Source: Saturnia japonica
Taxonomy: Eukaryota > Arthropoda > Insecta > Lepidoptera > Saturniidae
Assembly (NCBI GenBank): GCA_033032175.1
Contig: CM065307.1
Coordinates: 9,548,001 to 9,612,000 of the forward strand
Reading direction: 5' to 3'
Length of the DNA: 64,000 bases
Of the stretch, positions 13,801-28,800 are shown piece after piece (positions within the stretch are counted from its first letter, which is position 1; each line of letters opens with the position of its first letter). A program made the position numbers and the translations under genes. A model generated the notes under the pieces. The model was given only the letters and a program-made list of their open reading frames with translations, was not told where the DNA came from and did not search any database.

Positions 13801-16800
13801 GAGTGGGGCTAGGCGCTGCGCCGCAGTTGAAGCTGGATCCAATAAGGCTACTATCTGGTAAAATATTGCAACTATTCGTTAACTGTTAGCTTTTCGTAGT
13901 TTTGTTTTTACACTTTGCGAATTGGTTAGGGTGTATGGGTTAAATGCCGTACATAAATTACATATCATTTGTATGTAAAATTGGGTAATTCAATATTTAT
14001 TTATTTGGACCGCCAGTGGTCAGTGCATTAAACAATTACAAAAGATAAAAAAATTCAGTTTCAAAGATTTAATGCACTAGGCCTTCTAAGGCAATCAGAA
14101 CATGCACTAGTTAGTAGACATGAATATTTGAAACAACACAAAAATATGATTATTTACGTAGTGTTCTAAACAAACCATTATAACTCTTATAAGTTGTTTT
14201 ATATAGACTTATTTGTAAATATTTAAAAAAATGAATACTACGGTATTAATCTATATAAATGTCAACTTATAGTATTCACTTTTAAATTGAACTATATATC
14301 AAACGACCTCAGTATTGAAATTAATCGCTGACGTGAAGTAATGAGATGAGACAATTATTTTATTATAAGTATAATTCTTATCCACCGTACATATGACAAA
14401 TCTATATAGGATTATTGATAGGGGTAGTCACTAAGTGAAGCATTTTGAGTTATCATGTTTGTTACTTATTTTCAAAATAAGTCAAAAATGCAACATCAAA
14501 AATTTATTTAAAAAAAAAACAATTTAGATCCCATTTTTTCTACAGATTTATAAAAACGATTAAACTCTGGTTATTTATCCATTTTAAAATAACAATTATC
14601 GGTCCAAATTTAAAATGCGATACGAAAAGCGATATTATTTCAATATTTTATTCAGATTTTTTTCCACTAAAATGACTTAAAACCAAAAATAAATATTATG
14701 AAACTTGGCTTCCAGATTATTTTAAAAATATAACCGTTTTCTTTGCTCTCCAACAATGCATAACAATTAGGAACTTATTTCAAAGAAACTGAAAAAAAAA
14801 GATCACAAAAGAAGCAGGCGGAAATTCGTAATCGAAACATAAGGAACTTTAAAATTTCCATAAAATAATTAAAAGCAATATCCGATGTATAAAAAAACAA
14901 CAAATACAAATTTAAAATAAAATTTAGAACCGTAACAATTTAGTAGTAATAACAATTAATAATAAGTAACAGTTACGACGTTTTGTGATTTAGCCTACTT
15001 AAAGTTCTTGCTCCAAGTGACTTCCCCTATTGCGTACGCAAAGTCGCTTTCTTTTTCTGAGTTGTGACTTAACTACCGAAGTAGTCAAATTTTCATGTGA
15101 CCCCAAACATAGAAATCAACCGGCGTTAAGTCGTTAAGTCGTTAAGCCAAAGCTACAAGGCAAAATATAATTACCAGCAAGACGGATGTCCTACACATTC
15201 TGGTGTCAATGTTAGGTGACGGCTCGATAGCCATTTTCCTAAACGTTGGATAGGGAGAGGAGGACCCATTCCGTGGCCTACGAGGAGTCCGGACTTAACG
15301 CAGGTTGATTTCTATGTCTGGGGGTCATATGAAATCCCTAGTTTACGACGTCTCGTCTGTGTCCACGAATTACCAATAACCCTGTATATTAATACGTGAG
15401 AAGAAAACTTCGGACTCCTTTTATAACCTAATACGCGAACCGGAGGACTGTGGTCTGTGATGCATGGTTAAAGTTTATATGGAAGAGTGAAGAAAGCTAA
15501 AATTTATATTATATAGTATGTGTTACAATTAAATAAAATAATAGTGCGACTGCTACCCTGAGCAGTGCCATTGAAGTTAGACCCCCCAAAACATTGTCAT
15601 TGACACTCGGTAAAAAGTGATAGCAACTGATATAATATTCATTCTTTACCGTCATACTAAAATTTCAAACTCTGGGCGACCGTTAGTACATATTATTAAT
15701 ATGTGATTGCGGCGCCTCGAACCGCTACGGCTTGTGGCGGTTATTAGTTGAGGCACAGGGTACGGAAACACGTCATTCCCCCCTATTATTAGTCAAGTCA
15801 GTTCCGTAGATGGCAATTTATTACCTTAAAAGTAGTATCACTAATGCCTGATTTCCGAGGTTCCTAATAAACTGCTCATTAGCAATTGATTCCCTAAAGA
15901 TTTAACTAAGTAATAGTAGTCTAAATAAGTAATAAGTAGTTTAAACTAAGTTTATCTCATCATATGTTTCTGAATACATTTGTTACTGTTGGTAAACTAT
16001 CTATCAAATAAGTAATCCAATAAGCTGCCACAAGATGGAACCTTTACGAAGCTCGTAGTAAATAAATATGTTCTGTTTTTACTACTGAACAAAATAAATC
16101 GTACGTAGTATAAATATAATTTAATTGTTTACTTATAATAGAAGTAAAATATATTAAAATAAATATGCGTACCAAAGAAATTTAACTAAAACCTTATTTC
16201 AATTTTACAGAAATAAAAACTTCGATAATGTTTGTTGATTTGTCAGTCTGATATATCGAGTGACTATTGTCTGTTTTTGTCAGATAAGACGTCAAAAAAC
16301 TATCGAATAGGCCATAGAGTAAAGTATGTAATACATCGGAATAAGCTTTGACAGATTCATCGGACTTGGTAGTTACCTGTAATGCGGGCTCGTTAGCGTA
16401 GAGCGGCTGCAAGGTAACGACAGAATGCTCCGTACGCAGACCCTCGGGTGTAGGAGTGCGAACGCGAGCCTTACGTCCAGCTAAAACTGACACCACCTTC
16501 AAACGCGTATTAATCGACAGCTCCATTGGTTCATCATCTACGATATATATAAATTGAAACCAATTATTATTTTGTTATTTTATAGTTAGAATCTGTCTAA
16601 TTGCTGAGTGCTGAGAGTGAATTTTGACGACAAATTAAAAAAAAAAACATATCTATCTATGTATATATATATATATATTATATATATATATATATATGTT
16701 AATTGGTTTGTGTACGCTTTAAAAACTAAAAAAGTTTTGCATCGATTAAGCTCAAATTTTGTGAGGTAGGTATTTTGAAGAATATAAAATATTTCAATTA

Positions 16801-19800
16801 ATAAATGAAAAATTACAATTATTTTGATTTTATAGTTTGTAAATGTAATGGGTGTCGGTAATAGTTTTGCATATCAAAATTTAATTTAAAATATAAAATA
16901 AATAACTTCAATACAAACTTAAATAAATAACCACCATATGAAAGTAAATGTGACTACATTGACCAAAGAAATAGTTATAAAGCACTCTGAGTGCATTATT
17001 ACGTAGTACAAACCATCGTCATCGTCAATGACATCATTGTTCTTCGATTTCTTCTTATCTAATACTTCAGATATTTTATCAGCGTATATTTGGTTACTGA
17101 ATCTGAAAATCAAATTGATAAATATAAATGAAATACATATAAAGTGATAGTATGTGATGAATAAAATCAACATTGTCGGTATGATACCTTTCGAGTAGCA
17201 CGAAGTCATCGAGAGTAAACTTCTCTTGGGGCTGTAACGGGCCGAGAACTCGCGCGTTGTGTATTACCGCTCGCTCTCCCGCACGCAACTTCAAGCTGCG
17301 TGCGCACAACGCACGGCCGCCAACGATCGCCCATTCTTGCTTATGCAAAGCACCCACAAGCTCGGGCTACAAAATCATTATTTACATATCGACCCTTCGA
17401 GTCTCAAATGTAGTAAAAGCAAAAACACGACTTTAGGGAAAACGTAGAAAACCGAATAAGTGGAAATAAAAATGTTTATAACTTTTCTTTTTAGAGCTAT
17501 TTTCATACAAAAAATGTTGTTTATGCAATGTTCAAACAAAGACTTCATTTACGACAATTGAACAACGACTAGAAAGTCAAGTACGACAACAAATTAAAAA
17601 AAACTGAATTTGGTCGCTAAATAATCTGAGTAGTAAATGACATTATTATTGAGATATCAATTTTGAAATATACAGATCTATATAATATCAGTTCTATACT
17701 CGTGAAAGTAAGTAAGACAGCGTTTAAAGTCGATTTTGGACAAAATGGCTTTTACTACATTTGAGACTCGAAGGGTCAATATGGCTTGTGTTTAACTGAT
17801 CGCCAGATATAGTATCATTTTTCACTTGGTACTCTGACGTGATATGGTATTAGAATACCTGAAACATCAATATTTTTGATTTTCAATTTAATTCAAACTC
17901 GAGAGTATGGAAGCAAAACAAGTTAAAAACAACAACAAACAACGTTAACAAATTAATACAAACTAATCACTGTTAACCCAAAAATACTAAATGACCACCA
18001 AATTTTTTGTTTATCACAAGATTTTTGTTATCATAGGTCAAACAACCTAACCCAATCACATCAGTTGATAGAATTAATAGCGCATTAATTTACCTGCCAA
18101 GATTTGGTAATCATTTACTATTTTTAACAGACTTGAAAGGGTGGTGGAGGGTTCAATTCGATTGTATATATACTTTTATTAGCAGTAGGTGCATAGCACT
18201 TTTTTGATAAGCGAGCTTAGGCTGGGTCTCAATATATTATTTGGTGGTCATTATATTTAATCCCTTCGCATATTACATCTGCAATAAATACACTATTCTA
18301 GATTGATACTGCTTGCTTTTAGTATATTATAAGGACACTTAAATCTTCAGTAATGACTACACTATAGGTACAATAGCTTTCCACGACGTAAGTTATTTAT
18401 TCGTGATAATTATGTTGATAACAAATTAAAATATGGCCAATTTCACTTTTCTAAGAACATGTTTTTAATGTAAATAAGTTTCCATATTTAACTAAGTCTC
18501 CTTTAAAATCCTTATATAATAATATACGCATACATATTTTAAATAATAATAACTTAATTGTACTGTACTTTTACGTCACTATATGAAATTTCATTTTTTG
18601 TAGATATTATGGTACAAAATTATTTATTTTATTGAAAAGTTCAGGCGCCTTTTCCATAAATACTATACATCAGGATATTATATTATAAATGTGATATAAT
18701 ATTACATACCAAAATATCACAGTCTTGCCTCTCATGACACCCTTCGTCTTCTAGCAACCGAACTACATATTTAGTAGCTTCAGCAGGTTCTAATGTAGCC
18801 AAAGCTGCAATCACTACTTTGTTGATAGACTGGTCAGCACTCTTGGACCCATCCGCGTTTGGTATGAAGGCTACACGAACACCACTCGACTCTCTCTGTT
18901 TCAAGCCAAACAGTTTTATGCATTACATAATTACATAATAACGTGTCAAATTTCTTGGTAGTTGGTATTTCATTGGCTAATCATAAAACACGATTCCTCA
19001 AGTTGAGTAACTATAGTCTTTTTAATCGAGTTTTTAATCTTCTACAATAATTTTTTAAAACAATACCGCTGCTAAGTTGGATGAAATGCCTTGCCAATTA
19101 AACTCACCACTGTACGTACTAAAAGTGCTATAAACTATTCATTTGTGCATAGTTTCTCACCATGTGGATATTATGAAACATTTACTACACTGAGATACCT
19201 ATTCTCTCAGTGGTTCTTCAGCATGACGCTTTGTCTGCAGCTAATACTGGCTTTAGTTTCTCAGATTCTATTCTTTTATTATATACTTTATAGGTTTAGC
19301 GTTTCGCCACAATCTCATCTGGAGCCCTAGGCCTAGTTCAAGCGTTTCTAGCGTTTTCTTTTAGCGTTAACGATTGTAGAAAGGGAATTTAGTTAGCACC
19401 CCTGACGTTAAGTGACGATGTGGCTAAGCCAAAAAAGAGGGCCTGGCTCTCATGTGTAGCTGCCGGAAAACGCCTATGGGCGACAGAGTTTCAACTTGAG
19501 GTTAGTAGCTAGACATGTAGGCATTAGAAAATACCCTACCATCATTCAAACAATTTCAAAACTTCATATTCATGTACCTAAAGCATCAAATTTATCCACA
19601 CTTACCACATTTAGGAGAAATAAATCTTAATATTTATGTGACTGATCACAAATAAGTAAATACAAACCATAAATGTGAGGGCATCTCTCAGCAATTGCCT
19701 CGTTTGTTTGTCGTTCAAGTCACCGACTATCCAGATATTTTGCGATATCTTCTCTTGTTTACCGGACTTTATGAAGTACCTCAATATAGGTAAGGCAGTG

Positions 19801-22800
19801 GCCAAGGCGTCGCGTCCTAATATATATAAAAAAAACTGTATTTAAAATCGATAGACATTAATTAGCAATAGTTCGTTCTGATGTACGCCCTTGTATGCCT
19901 GCACCACACAACACGAACTGAGTCATAATTCTCAGTTGAATTATAAATGTTCAAACAACTTCATAACAAATGGGTGTATAAATAACAGTATGGTTTTACA
20001 CGAAGGACAAAAACATATAACATACTAGCAGTGTGCCCGCGGCTCCGCACGCGTTTGTTAATACGCAATAATTATTGAAATCCCTTTATTTTTACTCATA
20101 TTGTTGTCAATTCATATGCCTTATCAATTGAGGAGTGGCATGTATTTCCCGTGTACAATCTTCATGAAAATCGGTTGAAAACTATTATCCTAATGTACAA
20201 TTTCTAATGCATTATTAACAATTCTTATAGCCTCCCAATTATAGTATGATATATGTTTCCCGTCTACAAAATTGATCAGAATCGGTTGAGAATTTATGAA
20301 AATTAAATTTTTGAATTACTTTTTTTTAGAAGTTTTTTATAGAAGAATATTGACAATTCTTATAGCCCATTATTTATGTAAATAGTTAGACTTCCCGTGT
20401 ATAAAATTTCATCAAAATCGGTTAAGAATTAATTAAATTTCAATTTTTTTTAAATTAACTTTTTTACGTTTCCCAAAAGTGTTATTGAAAATTCCCATTA
20501 CTTATCATTTATGCAATCACTTATACTTCCCGTGTACATAATATAATTAACGATTTTTTTTTTTTTTTTTTACATTATCTAAAAGTTATACATATTTAAA
20601 TTTCCTATACCCTATTAACTGACCGATGATATAAGCATCCCGTGTACAAAATTTCATAAGAATCGGTCAAGCCGATATTGAGTTAAATCCGGACATACAA
20701 ACAGACAGACTGACGGACAAAAAAATATTTAATGGCATATTCGTGATCAGTGTCGTTCATATAATAGGCGCATCGGGAAATTTTGGAAAAATATTAAAAG
20801 TACAGACAGGACTACAGATTTATTTAATAACCAAAAGAAAATCATAGATGAGTTTATTGTGGTCGAAATCCTATACTATATTACTGCATATGTACCGGCT
20901 GATTTCGGAACACGACAAACCAAAAGAAAATCATAGATGGGATTATTAATGTTTGAATGGTATTATTAATATATGCCAATATGAATCCAACACATTAACC
21001 GTCCCAATAAAACTTCAAAAATAATTAAAATCGTACATTATTGTACCGGTCTACGGAAAGGTTTTTTTGAAAACCGTGAAACCCCTTTTATTCCTTTCTT
21101 ACCAAAAGCATAAATATGAATGGGTTCTTCATACAAACTTTCACCCAAGTTTTATTTTCACCACATGTGGAATAACACAATGAAATAATTCACTTGTAGC
21201 AAAACTGTATAATCCAGATAATTTACAATTTCGATTAGAATGTATAAACTCCCACAAAAACGTATAAAATAAAACAGTCATTACACCGTATTGCGTATTT
21301 AAACAGTTAAAAAACACTTTAGCAAATCTTAAAAAGAATACTGGACTAAAATTGAATAGGTAATTATTAGAAATACAATACATTTCTAATTAAGTATAAC
21401 ACTGTCAATAAATCAACATTGACAGCGCTGTCAGTTCAAATTAATAAACTGGTTGTCATGGAAGCTGATATTTCCCTCTTACATACTTTCATCTCCTATT
21501 TTTTGCCCTTAAAGTTTTATTTTCGCTACAAAATGTATGTCCTTTCCCGAGGTCCAATCTATCTCTATACCAAAATTCATCAAAATTGGTTCAGCGGTTT
21601 AGGCGTGAAAATGTAACAGACAGACAGAGTTACTTTCGCATTTATAATATTAGTATGGATTAGGGGCTCTTAGTACGCAATTATACATATATGCTGGTAA
21701 GATTTTAAGTTCGGACTTTTTATTACAACACCAAAAAATGGCATTTTGACTGTGTACACTCCTTTGATATAAAGTCCTCTATAATCTATATAATCATATT
21801 ATGCCGCATTATGTTTATTAAAATTTATCCCATGTGCATTCGTATGTTTTGAATTAGAATAATTTTGTTTCATTTCATTCATGTAATGTGAAAAAAGACA
21901 AGTCTAGGATGTGTGGGCCATAAAAAAAATTATAACTGGTGCACGTTATTTACCTGTCAAATGACTCAATCGGTTTATTTTTTCTTCTGAGAACAAATCG
22001 CCTGATGATGGCACTCCTGACAAGTCCAGGTATTGCGTTGGTTCCGAACCTAGGATCCTCCGGTTCAAGCTGGTATAAAAATAATAATATGCTTACTGGC
22101 TGTGTACGGTGCGCCCCATGGGGTTTCAACAACATTAGCGGCTTATATATTTTTAACAATCTTAACCCTTAAATGTATGATCACGTTTTTTCCTCAGAAT
22201 AAAAAATGTGTTAAAGATTTGGTTAGGTTAAATATTGGGATAATAATTTAAAAAAGCAATAACGAATTTTAAAACATTACTTTCAGAAGAAAAAATAACA
22301 CATCGTTTTCGATACAGTATGCATTTAAGGGTGGATGAGTTAAAAAAAAAACATTCTTAGTGCTCATTCACCAGCATAAGGAAGTCCTGTGTAAAATTTA
22401 ATGATTTTAGACCTACTGATTGAAGTTGTGCAAATGTAAATATAGTTTGATTACTGTGCAAAAGCGACTGGATCTGAAATAATAACAAGGAACATGAATT
22501 CTGAGATGTTGCAACATCTTTCTGGAAAATATAACAAGGGGGCCACCATTTTTTTAGAACACTAAAGTCACCAGAAGACACTAAACCTACAATACAAGAA
22601 AATTACCCATTTGATAATAGTAGTAATAATCTTTAATAATGAGTATTGGTTGCCAAAATAAAAAAAACTACTGCTGCTTTATAGTAGACTAGCGACCCGC
22701 CCCAGCTTCGTACGGGTACAATTCACAAAGTGGTGTATTTTATGTTTTAAAAAGGCTAATTTAGAGTTTATGGCTTTAATATTTACAGTTCATAACTTCA

Positions 22801-25800
22801 TAACTGCCTCATTAGCCCAGTGGTTCTAAATGCGACTGCTATGCTCGAGGTCCTAGTTTCGATTCTCGGGTCGAGCGAAGTGCTATTGGATTTTTTTTTA
22901 TAAAATTCTCAGTAGCAGCTTGGAGTTTGGCTTTGTGTCCGATTAATGGCAATAAACTCGCCCGCCGTTACATGGGACCTAAAACATATCCGGCGAACTG
23001 TAGGTGTACACCTCTGCCCAACACTTCGGGGATACAGGCGTGATAGTAAGTTATGTAACTTCATAGGTATGAATGGTGCACATAGCTCGGGTCGCATAAT
23101 TTATCATAGGTTTTTTTAGGTAGGTTGCCTTTGGGTGCGAATAATTTTGAATTCGTGATATGTTCTACGGGGAAAACTATAAAGGACAATCTTAATCTAC
23201 ATTAAATGCCCAAGTTAACTAACAAACTTATCTGGATAAAGATAAATACTGAATTGCAGTAAAAAAGCTTCGCAACTATAGTAATTTTAAATTATTATGT
23301 TGAAGACAAAAATGGTTACTGTAAGTCAACCTTAGGAAACAGACATGTGCCATTTGAGGCTTTTTGAAAAATTAAAATTCTTTAGAACATTATTTTGATG
23401 TATCTCATAAGGTTTAGCCATTGCTTACCATGTAAGTGCCCGAAAATCATTTTTTGACGACTTGACTACAAATAATTGAATTTTCTCTACTGTACAAAAA
23501 CTTAATTGGAATGTATTGTACATAAAAACCTACCGTAAAAATTCTCTAAAAGATAGTGAAAATCGCATTAAAATCGGCTGTGTAGTTTAAAATATATAAG
23601 CGTACATAGGGAACAGACAGCGGAAAACGACTTCATTTTATACTAATAGGTCTTTACCTATGAAATTGCCGTTCTGCAGTACTGGGGCCATTTCAAATCA
23701 AAATAATTTTTGTTTGGCTCAGAATTCTAATTTGAAATTAATTTTATTTTAAAAACATGGAATTCTTTTTCCAAAAGTAGTCATTTGTTTATTGATTAGT
23801 GTTACATATTCATCACATTTCAATTTTTTTTGCCATCATGGATACGTTAAAAATTCGAGTAATTATGGAATATGAGTACCGTCGTGGCAGCAACGCGGCA
23901 CAAGCGGCACGCAAAATCAACGACGTTTACGGAGCTAACACTACAAACCAACGCACCACCTGTTATTGGTTTGCTCGCTTCCGTTCTGGAAATTTCGACC
24001 TGAAAAATGAGCCTCGCGGTCGGTCGAAGACTTTGGTCGACAATGACGAATTAAAGGCGATTGTGGAAGCTGATGATACACAATCTACGGCTGAATTAGC
24101 AGCAGCTTTCGACGTTAGCGTCAAAACAATATTGGTCCATTTGCGTCAAATTAGCAAGGTAAAAAAGCTTGACAAATGATGCCCCCCGAACTCAATAATC
24201 GCCAGCGCGAAGTACGCGTCGAGACCTACCTTGCACTGCTCAACAGACACAAATGAAGGAATTTTGAACCGCATTGTTACCTGCGATGAAAAATGGATTC
24301 TGTTTGATAACCGCAAGCGCTCAGCAAGTTGGTTGGATCCTGGTTCAGCACCTAAACAATGCCCTAAACGAAAACTTACCCCTAGAAAAGTGATGGTCAC
24401 TGTTTGGTGGTCTAGCGCCGGTGTGATTCATCACAGCTTCTTACCAAACAGGGTGAGCATTACTGCAAATGTGTACTGTGAAGAACTGAACACAATGATG
24501 GAGAAGCTAGCACATCTCCAACCAGCATTGGTCAATCGCTCGTCTCCGCTGCTCCTGCACGACAACGCGCGACCTCATACTGCACAGCAGACGGTCTCCA
24601 AGTTGCAAGAACTGGGGTTGGAAGTTCTCCGTCATTCGCCCTACTCACCAGACCTTGCGCCTACAGACTACTACTTTTTCCAGAATTTGGATAACTCCTT
24701 GGCGGGACAAAAATCCAATACCAGAGAGGCAGTACAAAATGCCTTTGAAGAATTTGTTGCCTTCCGTCCAGCTGATTTCTTTAAGAAGGGCATCAATAAA
24801 CTGCCACTGCGCTGGCAAAGATGCATTGATTGCATGGGTGATTACTTCGATTAATACAAATAAAAAATACATGGAAAAAATTAGTTTTTAATTTTTTCAT
24901 ACAAAACGGCAATTTCATAGGTAAAGACCTAATATGTATAGAAGGTAAACGCGTGGTGACAGCGATGCTATCGCAGTCAAACTTTGCCCAGGTTTTACGA
25001 GTTTCAAACCCCTTTTTTTTAATTCGTTATACCAGAATCTCAATTGCTGTTAAGTGACTGTGGCCAAAGACGCTGAAACGCTAAAAATTTAGTGGAGGAC
25101 TGGTTCTTAAGTATAGGTGAAAAACACACCTATAGGTTCAGCCTAAGGTAACTAATTAGGCGGGGATTGGAAAATGCAGTGGTTTCATACACGATGTGTT
25201 CCTTCATATAGGCTCATTATAGGAAGTCGAACTCACGTCAATCGACGACCGATAGATTCTCTTTAGCAATTTCTCTCTACTTGAGGCAGCCCTATTGGTG
25301 AAATACCTCCACCCTGCAGAAGGTCGCAGCCAAATAACCTACTGTATATTCATCCTAAGAATGATTGCATGACACATGCCAAATGTTTATTTTAGAGATG
25401 CAGCATAACTTAAACTGGACGTTGATTTTACGATTATCGATTATTTGTTAGAGCTAAATATAATCGATAATACAATTATCGAAGTAATAGAAGATTTTGT
25501 TGTTCAAAGTGTGTTTATATCGTTAACTAGTATCATTTTTTTTAAATAATCTTATTATATTAAGTGAGCAATTCTTGTATATATATATATATTATATATA
25601 TATATATATATATTTTAAATAATATTATATATAATTATATATATATATATATATATATAATCGGTTTCCCGGTAACGGCTCCAACGATTTGGATGAAATT
25701 TTGTATTTAGATAACGTTTTGCATTACAAATTTATCTAGATAGGTATTTTTCTTCTTTTTTTTTTTAAATACCGAGCAGATCTCGGTTTTCCAGATTTTG

Positions 25801-28800
25801 GTAATTAATAGTCGAAATGCATGTTTAGGTTATATCATAATTTGCACGTGTTACGGTTTACGTACTGTGGATGTGTCATACAAGTCCTCTGTATGATGAA
25901 CAAGATATAGTGTTGTGTTCCTGCGGGGAGTCATGGTCGGCAACGTGCTAGTGGTACCTATGGTGTTACGAACGCCTATAAGCTACGGTAACCGCTTACC
26001 ACCTAAGTTATATAAAAAAACGCAATCATTGAACCACCACAAGCCAAATATATAGAGTAAAAATGAATAGGTATTTGAAAAGTTTACCGCGTCATGATAT
26101 GAGGTTGTTTCATGAGGTAGTCGAGTGCGTCGTCCATATCAGAGAGTTCTCCGCGGAAGACGGCTCTCTGGAGACGCGCTGTGTGACGCGACAGGGCTGT
26201 CACCAACGACTCTTCGAGCATCTCCACCGTCCATGAGAGAGGATTAGCACTCTCCTCTGACAACGGTACACCGTTTATCAACACCTATGTAAAATATTCT
26301 TATAGATGATATCATAGTTATTCACTCAAGATTTATTTTTCTGGCAATTTCGCAGACCGAATCAGAATGCACTTATTAAAGATTTGAAATTATTGATAAT
26401 TAATTTCGTTTATATAATGCAAGAAATATTCCTAAGTGAATCTATTTTGAATATAACATTTCTAATTTAAGTTAATAAATAAATATATATAAAATTACTA
26501 TACATTTCAACTGAAAAATGAAACTTACTTGTGGATAATTGTTACTGCCGACTTTTGAAACAAACTCTTCAGCCAACTGCCGACCGAAATTGTACTCAGA
26601 ATCTTCGGAAATTATCTCATCTATATTTGTACCGGAACTGGCATACCGTTTTAGTTGCTTCTTCACAAAATCAATATTTAGAGTTTCATCTTGAGAAGGA
26701 TTTAGGAGCTAAAAAACAAAAAAGTAAGGTAACAAGGTAATAATAAATTATTTTCCCACCACTCATAAAATCTAATTCTAAAACATTGTTTTTTTTGTAA
26801 ACCCACTAATAAGAATGATCTATGATATATTATAAAATTTTTCAAGACTACTTCTTTATTACCGACTGCAAAAAAGGAGGATTTTGACACGCTCTGTAGC
26901 CTAAACGGCTTGATGGATTTTTATATACGAGGTGTCGTTAGATTCGTTTTCTGTTAGTGACATAGACTTTATTATATTTGAGTATGATGTCTGGGAATCA
27001 AATAAAATAGAAAAATATTTTTTTAGTCAAGTGTTATTGTTGCAGTCTGATTTTTTATTTCCTATATATTAATTTAGCCTGTAACATTAGTTAAATAAGC
27101 AGCTAGTTAAAAGAATAAATAAGAGGATATCGAATGAGGCAAAAACACAAGTTATTCCAACTAACCTGGGTTAGAAAATAGTACGCTTCCTTGTTAGAGT
27201 TCCTCTCCTGAGCGACGTAATTAAATGCAGATCTGACGGCGGCTTCCAACACAGGGTCGACACTATTGGGAGCTAGCACCAAGCCCACGCGTACTGGCGT
27301 TGCATGTTTTAATAAAGTTTCACCAAGTTTTAAGGGAGGTCCGGATGTTGTGGACGTTGGATCCGCCACAATTACCTAGGAAATTCAATTTAAAGTTTTC
27401 TTATATTTAAACAACAAAGATGGCAAACAAGCATACGGCGCGCCTGATGGTAAGCGGCTACTGTAGCTCACGAAAGCTTGTAATACCACAGAACTGTCTT
27501 AAATTTTGGCCGACTTGTAGCCTTGCCTTTGCCTTTTTATGTATTTAGTAGGTAGACTGGGTCATTTAAAAAATCAGAGTTCAATTCCGATAAATTTATC
27601 TTCAGTAGTATAGGAGTTATAACTTTTTTGTGAAAGGATAATGAACTCTCATACACTGGGTCATTTAAAAGCTCCGAGTTCAATTCAGATAAATTTCTTT
27701 TCAGTAGTATAGGAGTTATAACTCTTTTTGTGAAAGGATAATGAACTCTCATATACTGGGTTATTTAAAAGCTCCGAGTTCAATTCCGATAAATTTTTTT
27801 TCGATAGTATAAGAGTTGTAACTTTTTTTTTGTGAAAGGATAATGAACTCTCAATAACTAGGTCATTTAAAAGCTCCGAGTTCAATTCCGATAAATTTAT
27901 TTTCAGTAGTATAGGAGTTATAACTTTTTTGTGAAAAGATAATGAACTCTCATACACTGGGTCATTTAAAAGCTCCGAGTTCAATTCCGATAATTTTTTT
28001 TTTCGATAGTATAAGAGTTGTAACTTTTTGTGAAAGGATAATGAACTCTCATACACTAGGTCATTTAAAAGCTCCGAGTTCAATTCCGATAAATTTATTT
28101 TCAGTAGTATAGGAGTTATAACTTTTTTGTGAAAAGATAATGAACTCTCATACACTGGGTCATTTAAAAGCTCCGAGTTCAATTCTGATAAATTTCTTTT
28201 CAGTAGTATAGGAGTTATAACTCTTTTTGTGAAAGGATAATGAACTCTCATATACTGGGTTATTTAAAAGCTCCGAGTTCAATTCCGATAATTTTTTTTT
28301 CGATAGTATAAGAGTTGTAACTTTTTTTTGTGAAAGGATAATGAACTCTCATACACTAGGTCATTTAAAAGCTCCGAGTTCAATTCCGATAAATTTATTT
28401 TCAGTAGTATAGGAGTTATAACTTTTTTGTGAAAAGATAATGAACTCTCATACACTGGGTCATTTAAAAGCTCCGAGTTCAATTCTGATAAATTTCTTTT
28501 CAGTAGTATAAGAGTTATAACTCTTTTTGTGAAAGGATAATGAACTCTCATATACTGGGTTATTTAAAAGCTCCGAGTTCAATTCCGATAATTTTTTTTT
28601 CGATAGTATAAGAGTTGTAACTTTTTCTTGTGAAAGGATAATGAACTCTCATACACTAGGTCATTTAAAAGCTCCGAGTTCAATTCCGATAAATTTATTT
28701 TCAGTAGTATAGGAGTTATAACTTTTTTGTGAAAAGATAATGAACTCTCATACACTGGGTCATTTAAAAGCTCCGAGTTCAATTCGATAAATTTTTTCGT

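Larger units (their letters stand above)
13855..16376. other. Uggt intron 16 (2.5 kb)
   Basis: Contains repeat family 2, the relic DD41D transposase with its inverted duplication, and otherwise AT-rich sequence. No further exon is needed to keep phase. Confidence 0.8.

Noticed and set aside
21419..21616. 65-aa frame also present near 60976-61170
   Set aside because: The matching frames come from the shared non-coding Helitron sequence, with frame breaks between copies.
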